Shown one piece after another: positions 45,822-54,793 of a DNA stretch of 64,000 nucleotides. The DNA comes from Hydrococcus rivularis NIES-593 (GTDB lineage: Bacteria > Cyanobacteriota > Cyanobacteriia > Cyanobacteriales > Microcystaceae). The stretch is from the NCBI RefSeq assembly GCF_001904635.1, contig NZ_MRCB01000001.1, positions 1 to 64,000 of the forward strand, read 5' to 3'. Made by a program: the position numbers and the translations under genes. Below the pieces are notes generated by a model, which was not told the origin of the DNA, searched no databases, and saw only the letters and a list, made by a program, of their open reading frames with translations. Every line of letters begins with the position of its first letter. The stretch's first letter is position 1.

Positions 45822-46212
45822 GCTTTGCAGTTATTAGATTGTGAAGGCAAGTATTTTTATAACATGAGACTGCAAGATAAATGGGTAAAAGTTCGATGAA
45901 CTTCTCACAGGCTATTAAGTCCCATATTTCGTTATATATTTCTGTTAGAGTAATTTTTTATTAAAAGAGTATTTTTTTTATTGTTTTTACTCATATATAC
46001 AAACGTGCTTGCATTATCAACAGGCAGTATGTAACTTGGCTAGTGTGCAGTTTATTTGGAGATAGGTTGAACTATAGATGTATTTGAGTTGAGCTATACC
46101 TGTACTAAACTGGCATATTTGGTAAATTATTTTCTAATTTATAAACAGTTTAGTAATTTGCTAGTTTAATTCGCTTCTCATTGATGTTGTCTTTCACTTG
46201 GAATTGAGTTTG
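45822..46212. other. Boundary region between defence island and plasmid module
   Basis: 391 bp, AT-rich, with no gene. It should hold the promoter for the plus-strand module that begins at 46213. A tRNA-like look around 45840-45910 was tested and rejected. Confidence 0.4.
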
Positions 46213-46611
46213 ATGATATGTGAAAACGTTATCTATACCCAAAAAACACTTGCCGAAAGATACGGGATTTCAATCTCTGCTTTACAAAAGTGGTATCCCT
46301 ATGCCGGTATAGTCAAACCGCGAAAGCGGGGAGGATATTTTGATGCAGCAACAGTTGAGATTGCTGATGTTTTCTACGTTGCTACCAAAATTCGGCGGTT
46401 GACGTATAAGGAATATTTACAGCAAGTAATTCCTGCTGGTGGCTTAGATGCTTATTTACAAAAAGTTAATGGCTTAACTCTTTATAACTTTTTGACCAAG
46501 CATATATCTGATGAAGAAAAAAATAACCCGATTGTGCAATCAGTAATTAGGAGAATTGAGCGCAATGAAGCATATCAACAAAGTGGCAGAGACTTTGCAG
46601 GTGTCGCCTGA
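46213..46611 (+). CDS. MerR/HTH-like DNA-binding protein
   Basis: 132 aa from ATG 46213 (an in-frame TTG at 46198 would add 5 residues). The first ~45 residues, YTQKTLAERYGISISALQKWYPYAGIVKP, form a helix-turn-helix with a MerR-like wing (RKRGGYFDAATVEIAD). The C-terminal half is helical. First gene of the module, so probably its regulator or a plasmid-maintenance factor. The next gene starts 47 bp inside it in another frame. Confidence 0.55.
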   Translation: MICENVIYTQKTLAERYGISISALQKWYPYAGIVKPRKRGGYFDAATVEIADVFYVATKIRRLTYKEYLQQVIPAGGLDAYLQKVNGLTLYNFLTKHISDEEKNNPIVQSVIRRIERNEAYQQSGRDFAGVA

Positions 46612-47185
46612 TGTAGTACGTACCTGCTGTCGGTTGTTAGATTTAGCTTTGCAACCAAATGATACGCTTGACGAAACAATCGAACAGCAATTAGTTCAAC
46701 TCAAAGAGATAGCTTCTCGTGAAGGTATGTCCCTTGAAGAAGCTGCCCAGCACTTGATTGCAATGCGCGATCGCAAATCAGAAGTAGGCGAACATAAGTT
46801 CGACAAGCGCGAGTATATTAAACAGCGATTTGGCGTAGATCCAGAACAAGCTTCCCCCGATAGTTTTGTAGGAATACTGTACCGGGATGCAGACAGGGGA
46901 ATTCAGTTAGGAGAATTACGCCATAAAGTAGTGCTTGAATCTTCCACACTTGCTCTAGAAGAATTTGTTTTTCATGGCAGTAGTTCGCTGGCTGAAGGTA
47001 ATACTTCCGTTGCGGCTGGTTACGACCAGGCGCAAGAGCGAATCAATTCGCGTATTGATAACGATTTTTTCGGCAAGGTGAACTGGGGGGAAGAGACTCA
47101 TCCTCTGTTGGTCGGTACATCGACACCGCAGCCCAGACAGTTGAAGTCCTCGCAGCCGAAAACCGGGCAATCTCAGAAGAAATAG
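46565..47185 (+). CDS. HTH-containing hypothetical protein
   Basis: 206 aa from ATG 46565. It opens with a helix-turn-helix-like stretch (VAETLQVSPDVVRTCCRLLDL) and a helical middle; a low-complexity tail (STPQPRQLKSSQPKTGQSQKK) ends in tandem TAG TAG. Overlaps the upstream gene by 47 bp, implying coupling. No enzymatic motif. Confidence 0.5.
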   Translation: MKHINKVAETLQVSPDVVRTCCRLLDLALQPNDTLDETIEQQLVQLKEIASREGMSLEEAAQHLIAMRDRKSEVGEHKFDKREYIKQRFGVDPEQASPDSFVGILYRDADRGIQLGELRHKVVLESSTLALEEFVFHGSSSLAEGNTSVAAGYDQAQERINSRIDNDFFGKVNWGEETHPLLVGTSTPQPRQLKSSQPKTGQSQKK

Positions 47186-47193
47186 TAGCTCAG

Positions 47194-47448
47194 ATGTTAC
47201 CCATCTGCTATCGAATACGGGATGAGAGTTTACTTAATTTGAGAAAAACATCTACCCAAGCAGTTGGTATAAATTTACTTTCGGTAGTAGCTGGTACTGT
47301 GGTTGGGACATGGGTAGCGATTCCCCCAACGCGGGATAAACAGGAGATTTACAGCATCCAGCCAATTTTAGTGGGTGTAGGCATAGGTGAATTAGTTGGT
47401 TTAATTCTGGCACTAGTAGTTATTTGGTTTTCCAGGGAGCAGGTATGA
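47194..47448 (+). CDS. Small two-TM membrane protein
   Basis: 84 aa. Hydrophobic segments at ~26-43 (INLLSVVAGTVVGTWVAI) and ~58-79 (ILVGVGIGELVGLILALVVIWF). ATG 47194, 6 bp after the tandem stops of the previous gene. The next ATG overlaps its TGA (ATGA). Conserved position within the module suggests an envelope component. Confidence 0.55.
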   Translation: MLPICYRIRDESLLNLRKTSTQAVGINLLSVVAGTVVGTWVAIPPTRDKQEIYSIQPILVGVGIGELVGLILALVVIWFSREQV

Positions 47449-47663
47449 GTGCAGCATTTGATTTTTTGGTCAACACTGCGGGTGGTTTGTTAATGAACTT
47501 GGGTGTTTCTGGGATGGTAGGACAGCTATTGGGAGTGGGGGCCACGCTTGCCCTGCATCCTCTGTTGCTACTTACCGGGATAGTTGTGGGTGGTGCGGGA
47601 ATTGCGATCGCACGCGAGTTAAACAAGCGCCCTCAGTTGCAGTTGGTTGTTGATAATACGTGA
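47445..47663 (+). CDS. Small hydrophobic membrane protein
   Basis: 72 aa from ATG 47445, overlapping the upstream stop by ATGA. Nearly all of residues 5-55 is hydrophobic (VNTAGGLLMNLGVSG; LLLLTGIVVGGAGIAIAREL), about two membrane segments with Gly-rich packing. Reminiscent in size of small conjugation-pilus or lipid-embedded subunits, but no family recognised. Confidence 0.5.
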   Translation: MSAAFDFLVNTAGGLLMNLGVSGMVGQLLGVGATLALHPLLLLTGIVVGGAGIAIARELNKRPQLQLVVDNT

Positions 47664-47673
47664 GGGGTAAATT

Positions 47674-48516
47674 ATGTTTACTCCTACACCTGTACGAAAT
47701 AAACAACCAAGTCGAAGAAGACAAAAGGTAAATGTTACCTTGTGGACGGTGTGTTCGACTGTTAGTGCGCTGTCTGTTATTGGGGCGGTTGCATTAATGG
47801 TTGGATGGAAGCAACAAATTCCAGGTAATCAGATATCGGAGGTACAGCAAGTAAAGGCGCAAGTTGCCCAAATTCGAGAAGTGTACTTAGAAAAGCTTTC
47901 CCGTACTGACTACAATATAGACCATCTGTCTAGTTACTCCTCAGTAGAAGGTGCGCCTACTCTTACAGGCTGGCGACAGTTAGCGGCGGCATTGTGGGGA
48001 CAGCAACTGCGGGGTGAAATATCCAGGATGCAGGCTAATGAGAAATCTGGGTTTTACCGCCTTCACTATATGCCGGCACTGGAGATAGTTAAGTTCAACT
48101 CGCTGGATGTGTTACTAGAAGCGGCTTCTGGAAATAATAGTTTTTACTGGGGATACCGCAAAACCGATGGTACGAAAGTTGAGGAGAAGATACCAACCGG
48201 GGCTGCTGCTGTTTTGATCTTGGGTAAATTAGAGGCGATTGATTACGCCCAGAATTTGGAATCTCAACCATCGGTCGATCTGAATCAAATGCTAATTCAG
48301 ATTAGGAATGCTCAAGAACCATACTCGCTTGCACAGGCGCAGTTATTACGGGCGCGAGGGTATTTAGATCCAGTAGAGCAGATGGCACAGGTGGCAGATA
48401 TCCGCGAGAAAATACGCCAGAAGGAGGAACAAAGGCGAATATATCTCCAACAAATGAAGAAGCAATTACCTCAGCCAATTCCTAATAGAAAGCCTGTTAA
48501 TAAATCAGGGGAGTGA
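47674..48516 (+). CDS. Single-pass membrane protein with coiled-coil tail
   Basis: 280 aa. Basic N-terminus (RNKQPSRRRQK), one TM helix at ~22-44 (VTLWTVCSTVSALSVIGAVALMV), then a long mostly helical part outside, ending with a charged coiled coil (REKIRQKEEQRRIYLQQMKKQL). Positive-inside topology puts the tail outside the cytoplasm. Its shape suits a scaffold in an envelope-spanning complex. RBS GTGAGGGG before ATG. Confidence 0.55.
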   Translation: MFTPTPVRNKQPSRRRQKVNVTLWTVCSTVSALSVIGAVALMVGWKQQIPGNQISEVQQVKAQVAQIREVYLEKLSRTDYNIDHLSSYSSVEGAPTLTGWRQLAAALWGQQLRGEISRMQANEKSGFYRLHYMPALEIVKFNSLDVLLEAASGNNSFYWGYRKTDGTKVEEKIPTGAAAVLILGKLEAIDYAQNLESQPSVDLNQMLIQIRNAQEPYSLAQAQLLRARGYLDPVEQMAQVADIREKIRQKEEQRRIYLQQMKKQLPQPIPNRKPVNKSGE

Positions 48517-48520
48517 TGTC

Positions 48521-49087
48521 ATGTATGTTAAGTTTGCTGCTGCGATAATTTGCATAGCTTTGTGTTCGCTCAATGTTGTAGCGGCAGTCAAACGTACCCC
48601 TATTCGTACTACCCTGGAAGGTTCAACTCGCACAACGATTGAGATGATGCCATCTCCCAATTCAGGAGTGCATTGGATGAGTGCAGTTATATTTCTGGCT
48701 GGGTTTACTTGTTTCTTGAGTTGGGGAATTTCTGACTATAACAATGCAGTTGAAGAAACAGATGCAGTGTCTGAAAATTTGGGAAAATCTGGCAATCAAC
48801 AACTTCATGCTGGTGTTTCTAATACTGATATTCAGCCTTCTTTAATCCCCCCAGTTTCGCCTCCTGGGATGAGATTTAATAACGAGTTTTCTGCTAAGAA
48901 TGTCGTTCAATTTTCTCCTCGTTCTACTGTTTCTGGATTAGGGCGAGTAGATAGTAGTGAGTTTCTTGAAGATGGAGTACAAAATCAACCTGGAATGTTA
49001 TCTCCAGAGGAGTTTTACGCCCAACTTCAAGATGAAGATTTTTGGGAAGATACTAACTCCCAAATAAATAATAAACCAGCCGGCTAG
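48521..49087 (+). CDS. Exported/membrane protein, unknown
   Basis: 188 aa. Residues 1-23 (MYVKFAAAIICIALCSLNVVAA) look like a signal peptide or TM anchor, with a second TM at ~50-70 (GVHWMSAVIFLAGFTCFLSWGI); the rest is polar, Pro/Ser-rich and ends acidic (SPEEFYAQLQDEDFWED). Starts 5 bp after the previous stop. Unknown family. Confidence 0.5.
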   Translation: MYVKFAAAIICIALCSLNVVAAVKRTPIRTTLEGSTRTTIEMMPSPNSGVHWMSAVIFLAGFTCFLSWGISDYNNAVEETDAVSENLGKSGNQQLHAGVSNTDIQPSLIPPVSPPGMRFNNEFSAKNVVQFSPRSTVSGLGRVDSSEFLEDGVQNQPGMLSPEEFYAQLQDEDFWEDTNSQINNKPAG

Positions 49088-49109
49088 TTAGTTAATTTGA
49101 GGTCATATT

Positions 49110-49598
49110 ATGAGTAGAAATCAACGCCGTAATTTTGATGTTGATTATTCTGAAGGTGGAGCAATTGTGCCTGCCAATCGGTTGCAAAATATGTTGCAGC
49201 AGGTACAGCAAGGAGGAATGGTAAATCACCAACCTAACATTTCTCCTATGACCACTTATGATACTCAACCCGTAGAAGTTAGGTATATTAATGCACCTAC
49301 TGCTTATAAGCCGAGAGTTCCTCAGATAGAAATTCCCTACATTGAGACTTGGAAAGCACATCGGCTACACCCGCAGAATCCCTGGAGATTTGGCTGGTAT
49401 CCAGTATATTTTTTATCAGATGTAATTAAATCTCCTGTGGGTGTCGCTGCTGTAGGAGTGTGGTTATTAATAATGCTGTTGAATTTTCTCCTTAATGGCA
49501 GTTATACCGGGCCAGGATATGCAGCTGGGAAAAAGATTGAAGTTGTACCCAAGGAAGTTCCTTCTTTTGCCCTGCCTGTGGTTAAGCAGTTGGATTAA
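49110..49598 (+). CDS. Bitopic membrane protein, unknown
   Basis: 162 aa. Polar N-terminal ~105 residues, one TM at ~110-130 (VGVAAVGVWLLIMLLNFLLNG), short external tail. ATG 49110. It ends with TAA at 49596-49598, overlapping the next ATG (TAATG). This is the only main gene of the module that ends in TAA. Confidence 0.5.
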   Translation: MSRNQRRNFDVDYSEGGAIVPANRLQNMLQQVQQGGMVNHQPNISPMTTYDTQPVEVRYINAPTAYKPRVPQIEIPYIETWKAHRLHPQNPWRFGWYPVYFLSDVIKSPVGVAAVGVWLLIMLLNFLLNGSYTGPGYAAGKKIEVVPKEVPSFALPVVKQLD

Positions 49599-49936
49599 TG
49601 TGGGTAAAGGCAATTTTTTGGTTCGTACTGCTGGTGTGGATTGCAGATCTCTTGCAACCGGGGTATTTGCAGTTTTATAACTGGCGTAATGTTGTGGCGT
49701 TGGCACAAAAGCTTCAATTTTTATCGCCAGCTGTTGTCTCTACTACACCTAGTGTGAATATATCTTCTAATCCTGTCTCTACGCGCTATTCCCCTAAAGT
49801 TAAGGAATCTGCAACATCCGGAAATGGACTAAATTCTCCTGATTGCCGTGTAGCTCAGAATGATTTTGAAGAAATATTGAGTAGTGCAAAGATTGGTTGT
49901 TGGCAGGTTTCTCCTGCTAATGCAAAAAGGCGTTGA
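49598..49936 (+). CDS. Small secreted/membrane-anchored protein
   Basis: 112 aa. Signal-like start (MWVKAIFWFVLLVWIADLLQPGYL), then Ser/Pro-rich polar sequence. ATG overlaps the previous TAA. The following M23 gene starts 4 bp after its TGA. No family recognised. Confidence 0.45.
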   Translation: MWVKAIFWFVLLVWIADLLQPGYLQFYNWRNVVALAQKLQFLSPAVVSTTPSVNISSNPVSTRYSPKVKESATSGNGLNSPDCRVAQNDFEEILSSAKIGCWQVSPANAKRR

Positions 49937-49940
49937 GACA

Positions 49941-50591
49941 ATGCGAATAATCTTTGAAACTGACGGTAAAAAGGAGGTTAGTAATTCGACTGTAACTAGT
50001 TTGGATGAGACAGCCGATACTAATTCGAGTGAAAGTTGGAGATATGCGATCGCAACCTCAGTTGTCATTGCAGCTATGGTCATTCCCCAGATTTCTGGAT
50101 GGATTGAATCTCAATTATTAGTTAAATCTCTCCAGAATCTAATACTACCTAGAACTGTTGTTAGTAATCAGGTTTTAAATAACGGTCGAATTGCCTTTCC
50201 TACTGCGGTTGGTACTCCTGTAACTAGTGAATTTGGTTGGCGGACACACCCCATTACAGGCGATCGCAAGTTTCACAGGGGAATTGATTTTGGCGCAGCC
50301 AAGGGTACGCCAATTTATGCGATTGATGCTGGCCGAGTAGCTTTTGCGGGTGACAAGGATGGTTACGGCAAAGCAGTTGTTATTCAGCATCAGGGAAGTT
50401 TATCTACTCTCTACGGTCATGCTAGTCAGCTGTATGTGCAGCAGGGACAACAAGTTGTCCGTGGGCAGATGATTGCAGCAGTAGGTAGTACGGGGTTTTC
50501 GACGGGGCCACATTTACATTTTGAGGTTCACGTTAATGGTGTAGCGCAGAACCCCCGTCCTTATTTACACGAGTATATAGCTAATCGTTGA
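49941..50591 (+). CDS. M23 (LasA/LytM-type) peptidoglycan endopeptidase
   Basis: 216 aa from ATG 49941; an upstream in-frame start at 49884 lies inside the previous gene. One TM at ~34-50 (YAIATSVVIAAMVIPQISG), then the M23 domain: TSEFGWRTHPITGDRKFHRGIDFGAAKGTPIYA with zinc ligands His and Asp in HRGID, and HLHFEVHVNG carrying the HxH ligands. Complete, so probably active. Membrane-anchored cleavage of cross-links in the wall, as in conjugation or secretion systems. Confidence 0.8.
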   Translation: MRIIFETDGKKEVSNSTVTSLDETADTNSSESWRYAIATSVVIAAMVIPQISGWIESQLLVKSLQNLILPRTVVSNQVLNNGRIAFPTAVGTPVTSEFGWRTHPITGDRKFHRGIDFGAAKGTPIYAIDAGRVAFAGDKDGYGKAVVIQHQGSLSTLYGHASQLYVQQGQQVVRGQMIAAVGSTGFSTGPHLHFEVHVNGVAQNPRPYLHEYIANR

Positions 50592-50617
50592 AAGTTATTT
50601 AGCTATTGGCAAGAGCA

Positions 50618-51442
50618 ATGCAAATTGTACCGATTTTTATATCAGGTGTGGTTGGTGCAGCCTGCTCCGTTGCATTTTCTTTCGGAGTAGCTTCACTGCC
50701 ATGTGGATTGGTATCAAAGGGTGCGGATAGTGTTTGCCAAGTGCGTAGTTTCGGTAAGGCAGTTGATAGTTGGAAATTTGGGTTTATTGTTGGTGGTTTA
50801 GTAGGATTGGTTTTCAGTCCTCGTCATCAATTTATATTCCGTTTTCAACCCATTCATTTGTCAACTGCTTCTTTAATTACTTTAGGCATTTATTTCTCAA
50901 TTTCTCAAGGTAATAGTGTTTCTTCATTGTCGTCAAATAGTTTAAGAAGCAGAGTTAATACAAGTTCTTATTCACCACATCTTTATTCACCACGTTTGAG
51001 TGCTTTTTTAGCAACAATTCGTTGGGCAGAAACAGGAACCAGTGAGCCAGAAAGTTATCGCAAGTTAGTATTTAACGGAACTTTTAATAATTTTTCTACA
51101 CACCCGTTAAAGAAACAGTGCGCTCCTATTAATGGTAAAAATGTTTGTTCAACTGCGGCTGGTGCTTATCAAATGTTGGATATAAGTTGGTATGACCTTC
51201 AGCCAAAGTTAAACTTAAAAGATTTTAGTCCAGCTTCTCAGGACAAGATGGCAATTGAATATATTCGTCGTAATAATGCCTTAAGTGACATTGAAGCAGG
51301 AAGGTTTGATACTGCTGTATGCAAAGTAGGTAGAATTTGGGCCAGTCTTATTTGCAACTCGTACAATCAAAACCCAAAATCTTTAGAAGAGTTACGTAAT
51401 TATTATCAAAAAATGTTGGTAGTTTATGGAAGTCAAAAATAG
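50618..51442 (+). CDS. Lambda-R-type lytic transglycosylase/lysozyme (GH104-like)
   Basis: 274 aa from ATG 50618 (an in-frame TTG 50606 is possible). N-terminal TM helices (IFISGVVGAACSVAFSFGVASL; SLITLGIYFSIS), then an endolysin domain close in pattern to phage lambda R: IRWAETGT with the catalytic Glu, STAAGAYQMLDISWYD, KDFSPASQDKMAIEYIRRNNALSDIEAGRFDTAV and IWASLICNSYNQ. Together with the preceding M23 gene it gives a paired wall-opening set. TAG stop; the antisense homing endonuclease gene overlaps its last 10 bp. Confidence 0.75.
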   Translation: MQIVPIFISGVVGAACSVAFSFGVASLPCGLVSKGADSVCQVRSFGKAVDSWKFGFIVGGLVGLVFSPRHQFIFRFQPIHLSTASLITLGIYFSISQGNSVSSLSSNSLRSRVNTSSYSPHLYSPRLSAFLATIRWAETGTSEPESYRKLVFNGTFNNFSTHPLKKQCAPINGKNVCSTAAGAYQMLDISWYDLQPKLNLKDFSPASQDKMAIEYIRRNNALSDIEAGRFDTAVCKVGRIWASLICNSYNQNPKSLEELRNYYQKMLVVYGSQK

Positions 51443-52566
51443 GGTAAAGGTTTGTGCCATTTACGTTTTAACTTAGGTACATTAACTTGAGATAGTATTT
51501 TCCATAATTCTATTCCTCGTTTTCCTGCTACATGATATCGATAAGCTTTTGAATTCATGCTTTGTTTGGGTTTAGCACATTTGTAGTGATTATTAGGAAC
51601 CCAAATATCAAACCAGTTTTTTACCCAATTGAGTACTTCTATTGTTCCTGTGAGGTCTATTTCTATGCTATTAACTTTTTCTTTGACTTTGAATAAGTTT
51701 ACGCCACCATCCCCATCTATTAATCCGATAATGAATGCTTTTATCAATTGCTCATTATCTAGAACAGGAGGTTCAAGAGTCAAAGATTTATTTGGTGTAA
51801 TATTAAATCTGCTAATTAAATCATCACATATTTGTTTACTGTTTATTCTCAATCTAAAGGCTTTACCATTAGTGTAGGTTTTCCCAAATGGATATTGATG
51901 TTTTTGATTAGAATTATGCATTTCGGCTATTTGACGATCGCATTCAAGTGAATCCTTTAATGTTTTTAAATGCTCTAAATCTTGTTCCTGTAGTCCAACT
52001 TCTAAAATATAACCATGACTTGAATAATTTATGCATCCATCAGCTGCTAAAAATCCTGCCCAATAGCAATTTTCTAAATTTGGAGTGCTAAAATAATTAT
52101 GATTAACTGTGTACGACTCAAGTTTTCTTAATTTCATTGCTTGAGCTTTAGCTCTTACCCCTGCTTCGTTTCTACCTAATTTTTTTCCTATGACCTCATA
52201 AGTTTCAGTTAAATAGTTATCTTTGAGGTATCGCATTTCATCTTTTGTCCATCTATGGCGTTGTTTTAGGTTAAGTCTTTGTGCTTTAGCGTGAATTGCG
52301 GGAAGAGTTCTATGAGGCATGAACTGAGATTGTATCATCTTTGGTGATAACTCAGAGTAAAGTTCATGTAATATTTCTTCTTCCTCGACAGTCCATTGTG
52401 GTTCAAGTGTTAATCCTAGTAACCTCAGTTTTCCTTTTACTGATTGTCTACTTCTATATGGAAAATATTCCTGATGTATTTCATCAATATTTGAGCATTT
52501 TGTAACTAATCTAGCAAGAAGTTTTTCTTCCTCTGCATTCCACTTATTCCAATTTTTCATAGTCAA
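51433..52566 (-). CDS. LAGLIDADG homing endonuclease with SANT/Myb-like repeats
   Basis: 377 aa. The N-terminus has three SANT/Myb-like repeats (WNAEEEKLLARL, WTVEEEEILHELY, WTKDEMRYLKDNY). Two LAGLIDADG motifs follow: WAGFLAADGCI and FIIGLIDGDGGV, the second the more canonical. A monomeric (two-motif) enzyme. Its position, antisense between two module genes with no intron or intein visible around it, suggests a free-standing mobile gene. ATG start, TGA stop. Confidence 0.75.
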   Translation of the reverse strand: MTMKNWNKWNAEEEKLLARLVTKCSNIDEIHQEYFPYRSRQSVKGKLRLLGLTLEPQWTVEEEEILHELYSELSPKMIQSQFMPHRTLPAIHAKAQRLNLKQRHRWTKDEMRYLKDNYLTETYEVIGKKLGRNEAGVRAKAQAMKLRKLESYTVNHNYFSTPNLENCYWAGFLAADGCINYSSHGYILEVGLQEQDLEHLKTLKDSLECDRQIAEMHNSNQKHQYPFGKTYTNGKAFRLRINSKQICDDLISRFNITPNKSLTLEPPVLDNEQLIKAFIIGLIDGDGGVNLFKVKEKVNSIEIDLTGTIEVLNWVKNWFDIWVPNNHYKCAKPKQSMNSKAYRYHVAGKRGIELWKILSQVNVPKLKRKWHKPLPYF

Positions 52567-52615
52567 TTTTTTATTCTTTAACTCAATTTTATCATCCTAA
52601 TAATTGAGAAAAATA

Positions 52616-54793
52616 ATGTTAGAAATGTATACTGATAATAATAATACTGAAATTCAAAAACAACAGCTTTGGACTGCAATTGTACAGGCCAAACAAGATG
52701 GTTTGAGCAATGAAGAGATTGTAGAGAATGTACAAGAAGCTTTACCGGAAGCAATGATTTCTTATGCTGAAACTGTTTTAAAGCAGATTGATTTTAGAGC
52801 AAAATTATCACGTCCAGTTGTTGAATTTAATTTAGAATTTTTATTTCAGGTAATATATGAATCAGTAATTGCAGGTACAAACGATGATGAAATATTATCA
52901 ATATGTGCAGAACATTGTACTTTAAATCAGTACGAGTTTGTACGTTATGCACTTGAATATATCCATCTCAATCGAATGCCCTCACAGTGGGAGCAACATA
53001 ACGTGTATCAAAAAATGATTGAGATAGTTAGCATCTCGCCAATAGAATCTTTATTTGAATATATAGAATCCATCAAAAATATTTATCTCAAGCAGATTGG
53101 TTATAAAGTAGTTCAGGAGAATCTTTATAATTTATTTTTGAGCAATAAAGGAACTGGTTATTTTACTGATTTAGCAAATAAATCGAGAGATAACTTTATT
53201 AAAAACTATTGCTGTCGAACGGCAGTGCTTGTTGCGCGTGCCACAGGTAAACCATTAGATTTAAAAATGACAGGTAATGGCTCAATTCTTTTAAAAGAAC
53301 CTAAATATTTGGATAGGGAAATTGCTAATAATGAGATTGTTAGCTCAAATATTTTAACTATGGGGCAAGCAGGAAAACTATTAGTTGATACTTTAGAAGA
53401 TTTTAATATTAATGCTAAGTATGTTGATGCCAAAAATGGCCCCACTTTTAACCGTATTAGGGTAAAACTGGGACGGGGTGTTAGTTATAAAAAAGTAGAA
53501 GATATCGGTAATGACTTAGTACAGCAGCTTGGTGAAGAATTAGGCTTAAAAGTTGCGCCAATGGTGAGTGTAGTGCCTGGGGGAGTTGTATTTGACATAC
53601 CCAGGTTAGACAGACAATTTGCTTATTTCCGTGATTACTTTACTTTTGACGGCGAACCTGACATTTATTCTGTGTCTATCCCCGGTGGTGTTGATGTTGA
53701 TGGCACTTATGTCGAAATTCCCCTTTATAGCGATAACGTGACTCATATCCTGGGTGGTGGGCGGACGCGGGGTGGAAAATCCCAGTTTGAGAAAGCCGCA
53801 ATCTTATACTTAGTGCGACGATATCCCCCTTCTGTTGTGCGATTGGCACTTTCAGATGTTAAACGTGTGACCTTTGGTAAATTTGATGGGCTTCCCCATC
53901 TTGTTGCCCCAGTTGCACGTGATGCAGAGTCTACTGCTAACTTACTCGATTACTTGGTCGAAGAAATGGAATTGCGCTACCAGGAATTTGAGCGCCACAG
54001 CAGCATTGAAACGATCTCACAGTACAACTCACGCTTTGCACCTGATTGTGTCATGCCACGAGTAATTTGTCTAATTGACGAGTGTTTTGACCTACTTTCC
54101 GATGATAACTACTGCGATCGCATTGAGACTGCGCTGATGAAGTTGCTTGCAAAAGCGGGTGGTGCGGGGATTCATGTATTGTTATATACTCAGCGACCTG
54201 ACAAAAACGTGATAGACCCGTTGATTCGCTCAAACTTTCCAGCGAAGACAGCCTTTGTTACAACCCGTCCTGAAGATAGTTGTATTATCCTTGGGGACGA
54301 TAAAGACAAGCGTGCAGTTTATTTGCTGGGATACGGTGATTTTTTGTACAAGACGACTGAAGTTTTACGACTCCAAGCTTTATATGTTGCTGACGATGAA
54401 GACCCTGAATACTTCCAGCAATTACTCTTGGAAGCAAAAAACCATAACGATCCTTATACAGCATGGAAATCTGGGTTAGATTTTGATGAATTTGTCGCTA
54501 GTCTGTATGGCGAGAGTCGTAGTAATGATAATGGTAAATTTAAAGCCACTACTGCTACTAAAACTAAGCAGTCTAAGACTGATTTTGAGGGCAGTTTTAG
54601 TTTTAAGGTGCAGCTTGACGAAGAAGCAAGAAACTCAATTATGAATTTGCATCAAAAGGGCTATCAACTTGATGAAATTGTCAAAGCAGTATTCAATTTA
54701 TCCCGTCAAGATGGTAGGTCATACAAGAAATTTAGAAACGTTGTCGAAGAATTTTTAAATAACTTTAAAGGTGGCGGTGAAGATGATATTTGA
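52616..54793 (+). CDS. FtsK/SpoIIIE-type DNA translocase
   Basis: 725 aa from ATG 52616 (a TTG at 52604 is possible). The C-terminal half is an FtsK motor: Walker A GGGRTRGGKSQFEKA ~380-394, Walker B VICLIDECFDLL ~482-493 and QRPDKNVIDPLIRSNFPAKTAFVTT. The N-terminal ~330 residues are helical and not membrane-spanning; a C-terminal tail has a helix-turn-helix-like end (YQLDEIVKAVFNLS). Soluble single-polypeptide FtsK motors drive dsDNA transfer in actinobacterial TraB and AICE systems. The following RusA-like gene overlaps its end. Confidence 0.8.
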   Translation: MLEMYTDNNNTEIQKQQLWTAIVQAKQDGLSNEEIVENVQEALPEAMISYAETVLKQIDFRAKLSRPVVEFNLEFLFQVIYESVIAGTNDDEILSICAEHCTLNQYEFVRYALEYIHLNRMPSQWEQHNVYQKMIEIVSISPIESLFEYIESIKNIYLKQIGYKVVQENLYNLFLSNKGTGYFTDLANKSRDNFIKNYCCRTAVLVARATGKPLDLKMTGNGSILLKEPKYLDREIANNEIVSSNILTMGQAGKLLVDTLEDFNINAKYVDAKNGPTFNRIRVKLGRGVSYKKVEDIGNDLVQQLGEELGLKVAPMVSVVPGGVVFDIPRLDRQFAYFRDYFTFDGEPDIYSVSIPGGVDVDGTYVEIPLYSDNVTHILGGGRTRGGKSQFEKAAILYLVRRYPPSVVRLALSDVKRVTFGKFDGLPHLVAPVARDAESTANLLDYLVEEMELRYQEFERHSSIETISQYNSRFAPDCVMPRVICLIDECFDLLSDDNYCDRIETALMKLLAKAGGAGIHVLLYTQRPDKNVIDPLIRSNFPAKTAFVTTRPEDSCIILGDDKDKRAVYLLGYGDFLYKTTEVLRLQALYVADDEDPEYFQQLLLEAKNHNDPYTAWKSGLDFDEFVASLYGESRSNDNGKFKATTATKTKQSKTDFEGSFSFKVQLDEEARNSIMNLHQKGYQLDEIVKAVFNLSRQDGRSYKKFRNVVEEFLNNFKGGGEDDI

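Noticed and set aside
45840-45910. tRNA-like stretch
   Set aside because: A T-arm-like AAGTT..AACTT exists but has a 5-nt loop, and no acceptor or anticodon arm could be paired.
49596-49757. Read-through extension of the 162-aa protein by UAA suppression
   Set aside because: The frame is open to TGA at 49755 after two in-frame TAAs, but it is the out-of-frame shadow of the next gene and has Cys/Trp-rich, non-protein-like composition.
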